Of a DNA stretch of 64,000 bases, positions 47,611 to 57,322 are shown one piece after another. The position numbers were made by a program, and so were the translations under genes. How positions within the stretch are numbered: position 1 is the stretch's first letter; every line of letters starts with the position of its first letter. A model generated the notes under the pieces. It saw nothing but the letters and a program-made list of their open reading frames with translations, searched no databases and was not told where the DNA came from. The stretch is from Phenylobacterium deserti. Its GTDB lineage: Bacteria > Pseudomonadota > Alphaproteobacteria > Caulobacterales > Caulobacteraceae. The stretch lies in NCBI RefSeq assembly GCF_003254705.1, contig NZ_QFYR01000003.1, positions 372,001 through 436,000 on the forward strand. Reading direction: 5' to 3'.

Positions 47611-48579
47611 TCAGCCGCGGGCGTCCGCCGGCTTCAGAGGCTGGGCCTCCTCGTCCGAACGCTTGACGCCCCACAGCAGGATCACCGGCGCCGCCACATA
47701 GATCGACGAGTAGGTGCCGATGGCGATGCCGAACATCAGGATCAGCGACATGCCGAACAGCGTCGGCCCGCCGAAGATCGCCAGCCCGCCCAGCGCCAGA
47801 ACGGCGGTCAGGCCGGTGATGATGGTCCGCGACAGGGTCTCATTGATCGACAGGTCGATGACTTCCTTGAGCGGCATGCGCTTGTACTTGCGCAGGTTCT
47901 CGCGAAGGCGGTCAAACACCACGACGGTGTCGTTCATTGAGTAGCCGATGATCGTCAGGATCGCCGCAACCGTGGTCAGATTGAACTCGAAGTTGAACAG
48001 CGCGATGATCCCGAAGGTCAGGATCACGTCGTGGAACAGGGCCACGACCGCGCCGATGCCGAACTGCAGCTCGAAGCGGAACCAGATGTAGACCAGCATG
48101 AGGCCGATCGCGAGGCCGAGAGCCATGAGGCCGGCCTGGAAGAGCTCGCCGGACACCTTGGGGCCGACGACGTCCGCGCGCTGGAAGGTGACCTGGCCAA
48201 GGGCGCGGGTGAGCGCAGCCTTGACGTTGTCGACCGTCGCCGAAGCGCTTGCGCCTTCCGGTGTCTGGAACCGCACCGCCGCCGAGCTGGGCGAACCCAC
48301 CGTCTGCAGCTGCACGTCGCCCAGGTTCATCGCCTCGAGCGTGGCGCGGGCCTTGGCGATGTCCACAGCCTGCGGGGCGGTGGACATCTCGAGCACGGTG
48401 CCGCCCTGGAAGTCGATGCCGCAGTGCAGGCCGCCGCACGGCGGCTTCAGCGGATAAAGCGCCGCGAACAACGACCCCAGCACCGCGACCACCGAAAGGA
48501 TGGCGGCGTACCGAGCGAAGGCGACGAAGCGGAAGTTGGTCTTCTCTGGGAGAAGCTTGATCAGGGGCCAGAACTTCAA
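47611..48579 (-). CDS. secF: Protein translocase subunit SecF
   Basis: This 322-residue protein has six membrane helices, with the signature FQGGTVLEM near residue 59 and GYSMNDTVVVFDRLREN. With SecD it pulls translocating proteins out of SecYEG using the proton gradient. It starts 10 nt after the secD stop, in the yajC-secD-secF operon. Confidence 0.96.
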   Translation of the reverse strand: MKFWPLIKLLPEKTNFRFVAFARYAAILSVVAVLGSLFAALYPLKPPCGGLHCGIDFQGGTVLEMSTAPQAVDIAKARATLEAMNLGDVQLQTVGSPSSAAVRFQTPEGASASATVDNVKAALTRALGQVTFQRADVVGPKVSGELFQAGLMALGLAIGLMLVYIWFRFELQFGIGAVVALFHDVILTFGIIALFNFEFNLTTVAAILTIIGYSMNDTVVVFDRLRENLRKYKRMPLKEVIDLSINETLSRTIITGLTAVLALGGLAIFGGPTLFGMSLILMFGIAIGTYSSIYVAAPVILLWGVKRSDEEAQPLKPADARG

Positions 48580-48589
48580 GGCGCCCTCC

Positions 48590-50188
48590 TTAAACGATCG
48601 GCAGGGTCTTCGGGCGGGTGGCGCGGAACCACCAGGCCAGAAGGACCTGCGTAACGAGGACGGCAGAGAAGACCGAGGTCACCACGCCGATCGACAGCGT
48701 CCAGGCGAAGCCCTTCACCGGGCCCGCGCCGAACTGGAACATGATCAGCGCCGCGAGGATCGTCGTGACGTTGGCGTCGATGATGGTGCTCATGGCGCGG
48801 GAGAAGCCCGCATCCATAGAGGCCAGCACCGAGCGGCCCGCCCGAAGCTCGTCACGCATGCGCTCGTAGATCAGCACGTTGGCGTCGACCGCCACGGCGA
48901 GCGTGAGGATCAGGCCGGCGATGCCCGGAAGGGTCAGCGTCGCCTGGGTCATGCTCATGGTGGCGATGATCAGCAGCCCGTTGATGATCAGGGCGATGAT
49001 CGAGATGCCGCCGAACAGGAAGCCATAGGCGACCAGCATGAACAGCAGGATCGCCACGAAGCCCACGGCCGTGGAGAGCTGACCCGCCTTGACGGCGTCG
49101 GCGCCAAGTTCGGCGCCAACGGTCTTCTGCTCCTCGACCTTCAGCTGGGCCGGAAGGGCGCCAGCGCGCAGCAGAACTGCGAGCTCCTCGGCGCTTTCGG
49201 TGGTGAAGTTGCCGGTGATCTGGCCATTGCCAGAGGGGATCACGCCCTGGATCACGGGCGCGGAGATCACCCTCTTATCGAGCACGATTGCGAAGCGCTT
49301 GCCGATGTTCTGGCTGGTGATCGCCGCAAACCTGCGCGCCCCCTGCCCGTTCATGCGGAAGCTGACGGCCGGCCGGTTGGTTTGCGAATCGAACACCGCC
49401 TGAGCGGTGACGAGCATCTCGCCGGTAACTTCCGCACGCTTGCGGACCAGCAGAACCGGCGTCAGGCCGTCTTCGCTGGGCAGCAGTTCGGAGCCGGGCG
49501 GAATGCGGCCGTTGGCGGCGTCCTGCAGCGGCACGCTCTCGTCGACCATTTGGAAGGTCAACTTGGCGGTCTGGCCGACGATGCTCTTGAGCTTCTCCGG
49601 ATCGCTCTCGCCGGCCGCCTGGATCGAAATCCGGTTGCGGCCCTGCCGGACGATGTTGGGTTCGCGCGTGCCCAGCTGGTCGATCCGGCGACGGATCACC
49701 TCGATGGACTGGTCGACGGCGCTGGAGGCGGCGGCCTCGAAAGCCTGTTCGACGAGCGCGATGCGGATGCGCCCGCCATCGGCGGTGGTGACCGCCACGT
49801 CCCGGGCGCCAGACGGCGTCGTGCCGCCGATGTTCTCGCGCAGGACCCGCTGGGCCTTGTCGAACTGCGCCGGGTCGGTGATCCGCACCACGATGGCGCC
49901 GTTCACCTGGCCGAGGTCGGCGAAAGGCACCTGTTCGTCCGTCAGGGTCTTGCGGACGTCCTCGATGAGGTTGGTCAGGCGCTCGGCGCGCAGAGCGACG
50001 AGGTCGACCTCATAGAGCAGGCTGGAGCCGCCCTGCAGGTCGAGGCCGAGGTTCAGGGTCTTCTTGGGCATGAAGCCCGGAAGCTGGGCGCGGGTCGCCT
50101 CGGGCAGCAGGTTCGGCAGCGTGAACAGCACGCCGAACACCACCGACAGGATGACGAGGATGACCTTCCAGCGCGAAAGGTTGAGCAT
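48590..50188 (-). CDS. secD: Protein translocase subunit SecD
   Basis: This 532-residue protein has an N-terminal helix, a large periplasmic P1 domain (about 35-345, with GLDLQGGSSLLYEVD near 48) and five C-terminal helices, with GLILTLAVAVDANVLIYERM. It works with SecF at the periplasmic side. It lies 15 nt after the yajC stop. Confidence 0.97.
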   Translation of the reverse strand: MLNLSRWKVILVILSVVFGVLFTLPNLLPEATRAQLPGFMPKKTLNLGLDLQGGSSLLYEVDLVALRAERLTNLIEDVRKTLTDEQVPFADLGQVNGAIVVRITDPAQFDKAQRVLRENIGGTTPSGARDVAVTTADGGRIRIALVEQAFEAAASSAVDQSIEVIRRRIDQLGTREPNIVRQGRNRISIQAAGESDPEKLKSIVGQTAKLTFQMVDESVPLQDAANGRIPPGSELLPSEDGLTPVLLVRKRAEVTGEMLVTAQAVFDSQTNRPAVSFRMNGQGARRFAAITSQNIGKRFAIVLDKRVISAPVIQGVIPSGNGQITGNFTTESAEELAVLLRAGALPAQLKVEEQKTVGAELGADAVKAGQLSTAVGFVAILLFMLVAYGFLFGGISIIALIINGLLIIATMSMTQATLTLPGIAGLILTLAVAVDANVLIYERMRDELRAGRSVLASMDAGFSRAMSTIIDANVTTILAALIMFQFGAGPVKGFAWTLSIGVVTSVFSAVLVTQVLLAWWFRATRPKTLPIV

Positions 50189-50203
50189 GGAGCGCTAGAC
50201 GCC

Positions 50204-50551
50204 TCAGACCTTGGCGTCGTTGGCCGGGGCCGGCTCGCCGCGCGTGGTCACTTCGGCGATGGAGCCCTTGCGGACCTTCACCGTGACGCCCGTGGCGATC
50301 TCGACGCCGACTTCCTTGTCCTCCACCCGGACAACCTTGCCCAGGACGCCCGAGGACAGGACCACCGTGTCGCCGCGCTTAATAGCGGCCAGCATGGCCT
50401 GGTGCTGCTTCAGCCGGCGCTGCTGCGGGCGGATCATCAGGAAGTAGAACAGGACGACCAGCGCGATCAGCGGCAGGAACTGGATCAGCATGGCTTCCGG
50501 TCCGCCAGCGGCGGCGCCGGCGGTTTGGGCGTAGGCGGGGGTGGCGAACAT
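50204..50551 (-). CDS. yajC: Preprotein translocase accessory subunit YajC
   Basis: This 115-residue protein has one membrane helix (FLPLIALVVLFYFLMI) followed by the family's RPQQRRLKQHQAMLAAIKRG segment and a beta domain (VEDKEVGVEIATGVTVKV). YajC associates with SecDF. First gene of the secDF operon, divergent from the DUF815 ATPase. Confidence 0.95.
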   Translation of the reverse strand: MFATPAYAQTAGAAAGGPEAMLIQFLPLIALVVLFYFLMIRPQQRRLKQHQAMLAAIKRGDTVVLSSGVLGKVVRVEDKEVGVEIATGVTVKVRKGSIAEVTTRGEPAPANDAKV

Positions 50552-50665
50552 GGCCTCTCCGAAAAGTCAGCGACGGGCGGAACTCGTCCCCGTCGAAAGT
50601 CGGCGGAAGCTATGCGCTGCGCGGGCCTTTTGCAATGGAACCGCCAGGAGGCTAAGCGTCCCGGC

Positions 50666-51505
50666 ATGGACGCCGACCTGCAACCTCTGCTGCTTCGCAT
50701 CGCAGAGGCCCTCGAACGCCTCGCGCCGCCTGCGCCCGCCCCACCGGATTTCAGCGGCGCCCGCCTGTTCCGGCACGAGCCGCAAACGGGCGACTTCCAC
50801 CCTGCCCCGGACTACCCGCTGGCGCTGGAAAGCCTGGTGGGCGTGGATCGGCAGAAGGGTCGATTCGTCGAGAACCTCGAGCGGTTCGCACGGGGGCGGC
50901 CGTACAACCACGCCTTGCTTTGGGGCGTTCGCGGGACGGGCAAGAGCTCCATGGCCAAGGCCGCCTTCATGGCAGTGGCCGCGCAAGCTGCGGAGCTGAA
51001 GCTGGTGGAGGTCGACCGCGATCAGGTCACGTCGCTGCCGGCGTTGTTCGATCAGCTGCGGGCCCGGCCCGAAAAGTTCGTGGTGCTGTGCGACGATCTG
51101 TCTTTCGAGGAAGGCGCCGCGGCGGCCAAGGCGCTGAAGTCGGCGCTGGAGGGCGGCGTTTCGGGGCCGCCAGCCAATGTGCTGTTCGTCGCAACCTCGA
51201 ACCGGCGGCACCTGATGCCCCGTGCGCACTTGGAGGACCGCGGCCATCTGGCCGCCGCCGAGGACGCGGAAGAAGAGATCAGCGCCTCGGACCGGTTCGG
51301 CCTGTGGATCGGCTTCCCCCCTATGGACCAGGCGACTTACCTCGCCGCGGTACAGGGCTATGCGGCGCAGTTCGGGCTGGAGACGCCTGGGCTCGACCGC
51401 CGTGCGCTGCAGTGGGCACAGCTGCGCGGCGGCCGCTCCGGGCGCGTGGCCTGGCAGTTCATCCGCGACCTGGCAGGCGAGCTGGACCGCCCGCTCCCGC
51501 TCTGA
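50666..51505 (+). CDS. DUF815 family ATP-binding protein
   Basis: This 279-residue AAA-like protein has a Walker A WGVRGTGKSSMAKAAF (about 90-105), a Walker B-like VVLCDDLSFEEG, and the sensor-type FVATSNRRHLMP. DUF815 proteins are conserved but uncharacterised. AGGAGG lies 14 nt before the ATG, further than usual. It is divergent from yajC and converges on dipM across a hairpin. Confidence 0.86.
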   Translation: MDADLQPLLLRIAEALERLAPPAPAPPDFSGARLFRHEPQTGDFHPAPDYPLALESLVGVDRQKGRFVENLERFARGRPYNHALLWGVRGTGKSSMAKAAFMAVAAQAAELKLVEVDRDQVTSLPALFDQLRARPEKFVVLCDDLSFEEGAAAAKALKSALEGGVSGPPANVLFVATSNRRHLMPRAHLEDRGHLAAAEDAEEEISASDRFGLWIGFPPMDQATYLAAVQGYAAQFGLETPGLDRRALQWAQLRGGRSGRVAWQFIRDLAGELDRPLPL

Positions 51506-51515
51506 GCTGATCGCA

Positions 51516-51538
51516 GGCTCCTCCTCCGCGGAGGAGCC
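51516..51538. terminator. Hairpin between convergent DUF815 and dipM genes
   Basis: A perfect 9-bp stem GGCTCCTCC/GGAGGAGCC (51516-51524 with 51530-51538), loop of 5, lies between stops at 51505 and 51545. No T-run follows on either strand, so its strength as a terminator is uncertain. Confidence 0.5.
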
Positions 51539-51544
51539 CTGTCG

Positions 51545-53512
51545 TCAGCGAGGCAGGACGAGCTTCGGGTCGATGGGACGCGCGCGTTCCAGCGGGCTAG
51601 AGGCGTAGCGGATCTCGAAGTGCAGCTGGGTGGTCGGAACGCCGCCCGATGAGCCGGCCTGGCCGATCTGCTGCCCCTGGGCGATCTTCTGCTGCATCTT
51701 CACATCGACCCGGTCGAGGTGGCCGTACGCCGTGACCCAGCCGTCGGCATGCTTGATCAGCACCAGATTGCCAAAGCCCGGAACCTGGTCCCCGGCATAG
51801 ACCACGTCGCCGGCTGCGGCGGCCCGCACGGGCGCGCCAGCCGTGGCGGCGATGTTGATTCCGTCGTTGCGCTGGCCGCCGCCCTTCGGGCCGTAGTCGG
51901 AGACGATTTGGCCCTGCAGCGGCCAGACGAAGCGGCCACGACCCAATTCGGAGATCTGGGCGTCGCCCGCGGTAGGCGCCGCAACGGGCGCCTGAGGGGG
52001 CCCGCTGGACGACGGCGCGGGGGTGGTCGGACGGCTTTGCGGCGGAGGCGTATAAGGCCGAGGGGCGGTTTGGGCCGGCGGCTGCGTTGCGGGCGTCGCC
52101 GGACGCGGCTGAGCCTGCGGCTGGGTGACCGGCGCACTGGGACGCGGTTGAGCCTGCGCAGGCGCCGAGACGCCTGGCCCCGGCGTGTAGGGCCGCGGCG
52201 TGGACGGCAGAACCGGAGCGGGCTCCTGCACGGGAACGCGAGCCGGTTCAGGCGTGGGGGCGATGGGCGTCGGCGCAGGTTCCACCGGCCGGGCGATGGG
52301 GGTGCGGACCGTCTCCGTCAGAGCGCCGCGGTCGCGGTAGCCGCTGGGCAGGCGGATGCGCTGCCCTCCGCGGACGGTCGCGTTGCGCGACAGGCCATTC
52401 TCGGTGCGCAGGGCCGCTTCCGTCACGCCGAAGCGCCGGGCGATCTGGGCCAGCGTGTCCGGACCATTGGCCACATAGGCCTTGGCGGTTGAGGTCGGGC
52501 CCTTCAGTTCGTCTCCCGGCTGGATGACGGCGTTGCGCTTGAGGTCGTTGTCCTCGCGCAGCTGGGCGACCGTGGTGCCCAGGCGATCGGCGATCTTCTC
52601 GAGGTTGTCGCCCTTTTTCACCGTGTAGGTGACCGGCTTGCCTTCGACGTCGACGACCCGGCCGGTGACCAGGCGACGGGTGGAGGTAGTGTAGGTCGGC
52701 TCCGGATCCGAGGCGCGCGTCGGCGTGGCGGCCGGCCGGGTCGGCGCCGGCGTCTCGCGAACAGGAATGGGCTCGGCGTCAGGCGCCTGCGAGGGCGTCA
52801 CCGCAACGCGGGTCGTGGTGGTGATCGGGCCCTTGTCGCGGAACCCTTCCGGCAGGCGCAGGCGCTGGCCCACGCGCAGCGAAGTGGCCCTGCCGATGCG
52901 GTTCTCCTCGGCGATGGCTTCGGGCGTGACGGTGAAACGGCGGGCGATGGCGAACAGAGTGTCGCCCTGCCCCACCACATAGGCCTTGGCGCTGGAGGTG
53001 GGTCCCTTCAGCTCGTCGCCTGGATGGATGGCGGCGCCCTTTTTGAGGTCGTTGTCGGCGCGCAGCTGGTCGACGGTGGTGCCGAGCTTCTTGGCGATCT
53101 TCTCGAGGTTGTCGCCGCTCTTGACCTCGTAGGTCACGGCAGGACCGTCGACATCGACCACACGGCCGGTGACGGTGCGGGCGGTGACGGTGCGATAGGT
53201 GGGCTGGGCCGGCGCGGCTGGGCGCTGTGCCGGCGCCTGTGCTTGGGGCGCGGGAGTCAGCGGTTGGAGCGGGCGCGCATCCACCGGCGGCGGCGGCGCG
53301 GTCTGAGCCAGCGGCGCTTCCTCCACGGTGGGAACAGGGGCTTGGCTAGCCGCAGCCGGCGGCGGCGCGGGGGTGCGCACGGGAGGCTGGCCTGGCGCGG
53401 GCGCCGTCCGGTCGATCGGGAAGTTCGGGCGCAGAGGCTCCGCGGTGGTGCAGGCGCCAAGGGCGCCGGTCATCAGCGCGATCAGGCTCGTCCGCTGCAG
53501 GAAATGCGTCAT
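51545..53512 (-). CDS. dipM: LysM/LytM cell-division factor DipM-like lipoprotein
   Basis: This 655-residue protein starts MTHFLQRTSLIALMTGALGAC, a lipoprotein signal with Cys21. Four LysM repeats follow at about 122-170, 176-225, 294-340 and 341-395, in two near-duplicate pairs. A proline-rich linker leads to a LytM (M23) domain (about 526-655). The zinc ligands are degraded: NDGIN stands where HxxxD is expected, and QLHFEIR replaces HLHFEI. Caulobacter DipM likewise acts as a non-catalytic regulator of septal hydrolases. I chose the ATG at 53512 for its signal peptide and GGAG site. Lipoprotein anchoring may differ from the Caulobacter protein. Confidence 0.88.
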   Translation of the reverse strand: MTHFLQRTSLIALMTGALGACTTAEPLRPNFPIDRTAPAPGQPPVRTPAPPPAAASQAPVPTVEEAPLAQTAPPPPVDARPLQPLTPAPQAQAPAQRPAAPAQPTYRTVTARTVTGRVVDVDGPAVTYEVKSGDNLEKIAKKLGTTVDQLRADNDLKKGAAIHPGDELKGPTSSAKAYVVGQGDTLFAIARRFTVTPEAIAEENRIGRATSLRVGQRLRLPEGFRDKGPITTTTRVAVTPSQAPDAEPIPVRETPAPTRPAATPTRASDPEPTYTTSTRRLVTGRVVDVEGKPVTYTVKKGDNLEKIADRLGTTVAQLREDNDLKRNAVIQPGDELKGPTSTAKAYVANGPDTLAQIARRFGVTEAALRTENGLSRNATVRGGQRIRLPSGYRDRGALTETVRTPIARPVEPAPTPIAPTPEPARVPVQEPAPVLPSTPRPYTPGPGVSAPAQAQPRPSAPVTQPQAQPRPATPATQPPAQTAPRPYTPPPQSRPTTPAPSSSGPPQAPVAAPTAGDAQISELGRGRFVWPLQGQIVSDYGPKGGGQRNDGINIAATAGAPVRAAAAGDVVYAGDQVPGFGNLVLIKHADGWVTAYGHLDRVDVKMQQKIAQGQQIGQAGSSGGVPTTQLHFEIRYASSPLERARPIDPKLVLPR

Positions 53513-53608
53513 CGCCGCTCCGCAAAATGGGCAACAAGGAATCAGTCGGGGCGTCGCAGGAGAATGGGCGAGGCCCGACGCCGAGGCCAACCCGCAAACC
53601 GCCGCAGC

Positions 53609-54265
53609 TCAGGGCTCTTTGGCGACGCCTTCGAGAAGGGGGACGAAACGGACGTCGATCAGGTCTTCGACGGTGAAGCCGCCCTGCCCGTCACCGGTGT
53701 AGCGGCGAAGCGTCTGGACCGGCCCCCTGCCGATCGGCGCAACCAGGACGCCCGAGGGCTTCAGCTGCTCCAGCAGAGCCTTCGGCTCTCCCGGCGCCGC
53801 CGCCGTGACCATAATGCGGTCGAAAGGCGCCTGCTCCGGCCAGCCTTCGCCGCCATCACCGAAGCGGGTGATGATGTTGGTGAGGCCCAGGGTTTTGAAG
53901 CGCGCCTCGGCGTCCTGCATCAGTGTGCGGTAGCGCTCGACGGAATAGACCAGCCGCGCCACCCGCGAGAGGATCGCCGACTGATACCCGGAGCCGGTGC
54001 CGATCTCGAGCACGCGGTCGCGCTTTTCGATCTTCAGCGCCTGGGTCATCAATCCGACGATGAACGGCTGGCTGATGGTCTGGCCGCAGGCGATCGGCAG
54101 GGCGCTGTCCTCGAAGGCGCGCTCCTTGAACAGATCCGGGGTGAACAGCTCACGCGGGGTGGCTTCGATGGCGGCCAGCACCTTGGCGTCGCTCACGCCC
54201 TGCGAGCGCAGGGCGAGGATCAGCCGGGCCATCCGGGTTTCGGGAGTGTCTTCCGCTTGGGCCAT
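53609..54265 (-). CDS. pcm: Protein-L-isoaspartate O-methyltransferase
   Basis: This 218-residue repair enzyme has the SAM motif VLEIGTGSGYQSAILSR, the substrate segment GQTISQPFIVGLMTQ and the post-motif PFDRIMVTAAAP. It methylates damaged isoaspartyl residues to allow their repair. The start is one base after the surE stop, so they form an operon, a pairing found in many bacteria. Confidence 0.96.
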   Translation of the reverse strand: MAQAEDTPETRMARLILALRSQGVSDAKVLAAIEATPRELFTPDLFKERAFEDSALPIACGQTISQPFIVGLMTQALKIEKRDRVLEIGTGSGYQSAILSRVARLVYSVERYRTLMQDAEARFKTLGLTNIITRFGDGGEGWPEQAPFDRIMVTAAAPGEPKALLEQLKPSGVLVAPIGRGPVQTLRRYTGDGQGGFTVEDLIDVRFVPLLEGVAKEP

Positions 54266-54266
54266 C

Positions 54267-55043
54267 TCAGGCTTTCGGGACCGCGCCGCCCAGCACCCCT
54301 TTCAGGTCGTGCACGGTCGGCTGATGCGTCAGGTCGATATGCAGGGGCGTGACCGAGATCCGCCCTTCGTAGACGGCGCGCAGGTCGGTGCCGTCCGCGG
54401 GCTCGGATTTCTCGTGCCGGAAGCCCATCCAGTAATACTCGCGGCCGCGCAGGTCGGTGCGCTTTTCCGAATGGCGGATGTGGGCGTCGCGGAAGCCCTG
54501 ACGCGTCACCTCGACCTCGGTCACCTGGTCAGCGGGCGCCTGGGGGAAGTTGATGTTGATGACCACGTCCCTGGGCCAGCCGATCTCGACGAGGCGGCGG
54601 ATCACCCCCGGGGCGTGCGCCTCGGCCGCATCGAAGAAGCGGTCCTCGACCGCGTAGCCGCCAGTCTGCGAGAGGGCGATGCCGGGCACGCCCAGGGCCA
54701 TCGCCTCGATCGCGCCGGCCACCGTGCCGGACATGGTGACGTCCTCGGCGAGGTTCGCGCCGCGGTTGACGCCGGAGAGCACGAGGTCCGGGCGCGCGCC
54801 CTCCACCAGCTCGTTCAGTCCGAGCATCACGCAGTCGGTGGGCGTTCCGGTGGTGGCGAAGCGGCGCTCGCCCACCTTTCGCACGCGGATCGGGTCGGCC
54901 AGGGTCAGGGCGCGGCTGGCGCCGGACTGCTCGTACTCCGGCGCGCAGATCCAGACGTCGTCGGTCAGCGCCAGCGCGATCCGCTCCAGGGCCGCGAGCC
55001 CAGGCGCGTGGATGCCGTCGTCGTTGGTGAGCAGGATCCGCAT
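54267..55043 (-). CDS. surE: 5'/3'-nucleotidase SurE
   Basis: This 258-residue phosphatase has the metal-binding start RILLTNDDGIHAPGL and the conserved VLSGVNRGANLAEDVTMSGT. It hydrolyses nucleoside monophosphates in stationary phase. It overlaps serS by one base and precedes pcm. Confidence 0.97.
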   Translation of the reverse strand: MRILLTNDDGIHAPGLAALERIALALTDDVWICAPEYEQSGASRALTLADPIRVRKVGERRFATTGTPTDCVMLGLNELVEGARPDLVLSGVNRGANLAEDVTMSGTVAGAIEAMALGVPGIALSQTGGYAVEDRFFDAAEAHAPGVIRRLVEIGWPRDVVININFPQAPADQVTEVEVTRQGFRDAHIRHSEKRTDLRGREYYWMGFRHEKSEPADGTDLRAVYEGRISVTPLHIDLTHQPTVHDLKGVLGGAVPKA

Positions 55044-56320
55044 CAGCCGATGTGGCTCAGGCCGCCCATGTAGGGCTGCAGCACGTCCGGGATGGCGATC
55101 TTACCGCCCTCGTCCTGGTAGTTCTCGAGCACGGCGACCAGGGTGCGGCCCACCGCCAAGCCCGAGCCGTTCAGGGTGTGGACGAAGCGGGTGCCCTTTT
55201 CGCCGGCCGCCTTGGTGCGGGCGTCCATGCGGCGGGCCTGGAAGTCGCCGCAGTTGGAGCAGGAGCTGATCTCGCGATAGCGGCCTTCCGACGGAATCCA
55301 GACCTCCAGGTCGTAGGTCTTGCGGGCCGAGAAGCCCATGTCGCCGGCGCACAGCAACATCGTGCGGAACGGCAGGCCCAGGCGCTTGAGCACCTCCTCG
55401 GCGCAGCCGGTCATCCGCTCGTGTTCGGCGTCCGATTCATCTGGCGTGGTGATCGAGACCAGCTCGACCTTGCTGAACTGGTGCTGGCGGATCATGCCGC
55501 GCGTGTCACGCCCCGATGCGCCGGCCTCCGAGCGGAAGCAAGGCGTGAGCGCGGTCAGGCGAAGCGGAAGCTCTTCCTGCGGGGTGATCTGCTCGCGGAC
55601 CAGGTTGGTCAGCGACACCTCGGCGGTGGGGATCAGCCAGCGCCCGTCGGTTGTGCGGAACAGGTCCTCGGCGAACTTGGGCAGCTGGCCCGTGCCGAAG
55701 GCCGCGTCGTCGCGCACCAGCAGCGGCGGCGAGACCTCTAGGTAGCCGTGCTCGCTGGTCTGCAGGTCGAGCATGTACTGGGCGATGGCACGCTCCAGGC
55801 GCGCCAGCTGCCCCTTGAGCACGACAAAGCGCGAGCCGCTCATCCGAGCGGCGGCCTCGAAGTCGAGCAGGCCCATGGCCTCCCCAAGATCGACGTGGTC
55901 TTTGGGCTCCGCGATGGCGCGCGGCTCGCCCCAGCGGCGGGTCTCGACGTTGTCGTTCTCGTCGGCGCCTGGCGGCACGTCCGCGGCGGGGATGTTCGGC
56001 AGGGCCGCGAGAATGCCGCGCAGCTCCTCGGCCGCGCTGCGCTCGAGTTCCGCCTGCTCTTCCAGGGTCTTCTTGAGCGTCTCCACGTGCGCCATCAGGC
56101 GCGTGGCTTCGGCCTCGTCCTTCTGAGCCTTGGCCTGGCCGATCTTCTTGGAGGAGTCGTTCCGCTCGGCCTGAGCCGACTGCAAGGCGGTTTGCGCCGC
56201 GCGGACGCGCGCATCCAGGTCGACGATCCGCGCCACGGTCTCGCCGCCAGACATACCCTTCGCGTCCCAATGCTTCTGATACAGCTCGGGGTTTTCGCGA
56301 ATGGCTCGGATGTCGTGCAT
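55043..56320 (-). CDS. serS: Seryl-tRNA synthetase
   Basis: This 425-residue class II synthetase has the N-terminal tRNA-binding coiled coil (about 30-110). Motif 2 appears as [20 protein letters not shown] and motif 3 as [18 protein letters not shown]. It charges tRNA-Ser and tRNA-Sec. The surE start overlaps its stop. Confidence 0.97.
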   Translation of the reverse strand: MHDIRAIRENPELYQKHWDAKGMSGGETVARIVDLDARVRAAQTALQSAQAERNDSSKKIGQAKAQKDEAEATRLMAHVETLKKTLEEQAELERSAAEELRGILAALPNIPAADVPPGADENDNVETRRWGEPRAIAEPKDHVDLGEAMGLLDFEAAARMSGSRFVVLKGQLARLERAIAQYMLDLQTSEHGYLEVSPPLLVRDDAAFGTGQLPKFAEDLFRTTDGRWLIPTAEVSLTNLVREQITPQEELPLRLTALTPCFRSEAGASGRDTRGMIRQHQFSKVELVSITTPDESDAEHERMTGCAEEVLKRLGLPFRTMLLCAGDMGFSARKTYDLEVWIPSEGRYREISSCSNCGDFQARRMDARTKAAGEKGTRFVHTLNGSGLAVGRTLVAVLENYQDEGGKIAIPDVLQPYMGGLSHIG

Positions 56321-56401
56321 GGGCGGCCCACGTTGCGGTGAGCGGTCTCTCTAGAGCGCGTCGGCGGACGGGCCAAGCCCTCGCGGTTAACCTCGCCCGC
56401 C

Positions 56402-57319
56402 TCAGACGGCGACGAGGTCGCGTCCGTCCTCTTCCCGCTTGCGCCGCACCTCGATCAGACGCACGCACCAGATCGAAATCTCGTAGAGAAGGATGATCGG
56501 CAGGGCGAGCAGCGTCTGGCTGATTGGGTCCGGCGGGGTGATGATCGCCGCCACCACGAAGACGCCGACGATGGCGTAGCGGCGCCCGTCCCGCAGCATC
56601 TTCGAGCTGATCAGGCCGGCCAGGCCCAGCAGGGTGAGGACGACCGGCAGCTGAAAACAAAGACCGAAGCCCAGCAGCAGCGTGGTCACCAGGCTGAGGT
56701 AGTCGGAGACCTTCGGCAGCATCTGAACCGAGACCGGCCCGACGCCGACAATCTGCTGGCTCAGCGAGAACCACAGCACGAAGGGCAGGATCACGAAGTA
56801 GACCAGGGCCGCGCCCATCAGGAACAGGGCCGGCGCCGCCAGCAGGAACGGGATGAAGGCCCGCCGCTCGCGCTTGTAGAGGCCCGGTGCGACAAAGGCG
56901 TAGACCTGCCAGGCCAGCACGGGGAAGCAGAGGACGATCGCTCCGAAGCCGGCGAGCTTCAGCTTGGTGAAGAAGAACTCCAGGGGCGCGGTGAAGACCA
57001 GCGAAAGGCTCTTGGCCCCTTCGACGGGCGGCGCCTCGCGAAGGCCGACCAGGGTGAGGAACAGGTCCTTCGCGCCCGTCAGCATCCCCATCATGCCGCC
57101 GGCGTGCGCCTCATGCCGAACCGCCAGCAGTTGGGCGGCGATGGCGAAGGGGTGCAACAGCAGCAGGTAGATGGGCGTGGAGTAGTAGAAGCAGACCACG
57201 AAGCCGAGGAACACCGCAGCCACGCAGATGATCAGCCGCTTGCGCAGCTCCACGAGGTGATCCAGCAGCGGGGCGCGGCTGGCCTCGATTTCGGCTTCAT
57301 CGGGATCGTAGTCGCTCAC
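56402..57319 (-). CDS. tatC: Sec-independent protein translocase TatC
   Basis: This 305-residue protein has six membrane helices and the N-terminal signature APLLDHLVELRKRLI. It is longer than the usual 250 residues, with an extra periplasmic loop (about 75-110) and a charged C-terminal tail. TatC is the receptor for twin-arginine signal peptides. The start is 3 nt after the tatB stop. Confidence 0.96.
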   Translation of the reverse strand: MSDYDPDEAEIEASRAPLLDHLVELRKRLIICVAAVFLGFVVCFYYSTPIYLLLLHPFAIAAQLLAVRHEAHAGGMMGMLTGAKDLFLTLVGLREAPPVEGAKSLSLVFTAPLEFFFTKLKLAGFGAIVLCFPVLAWQVYAFVAPGLYKRERRAFIPFLLAAPALFLMGAALVYFVILPFVLWFSLSQQIVGVGPVSVQMLPKVSDYLSLVTTLLLGFGLCFQLPVVLTLLGLAGLISSKMLRDGRRYAIVGVFVVAAIITPPDPISQTLLALPIILLYEISIWCVRLIEVRRKREEDGRDLVAV

Positions 57320-57322
57320 GCC

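Noticed and set aside
48500..50665. Long upstream extension of the DUF815 reading frame
   Set aside because: It runs antisense through secD and yajC; the real gene starts at 50666, where the conserved DUF815 sequence begins.
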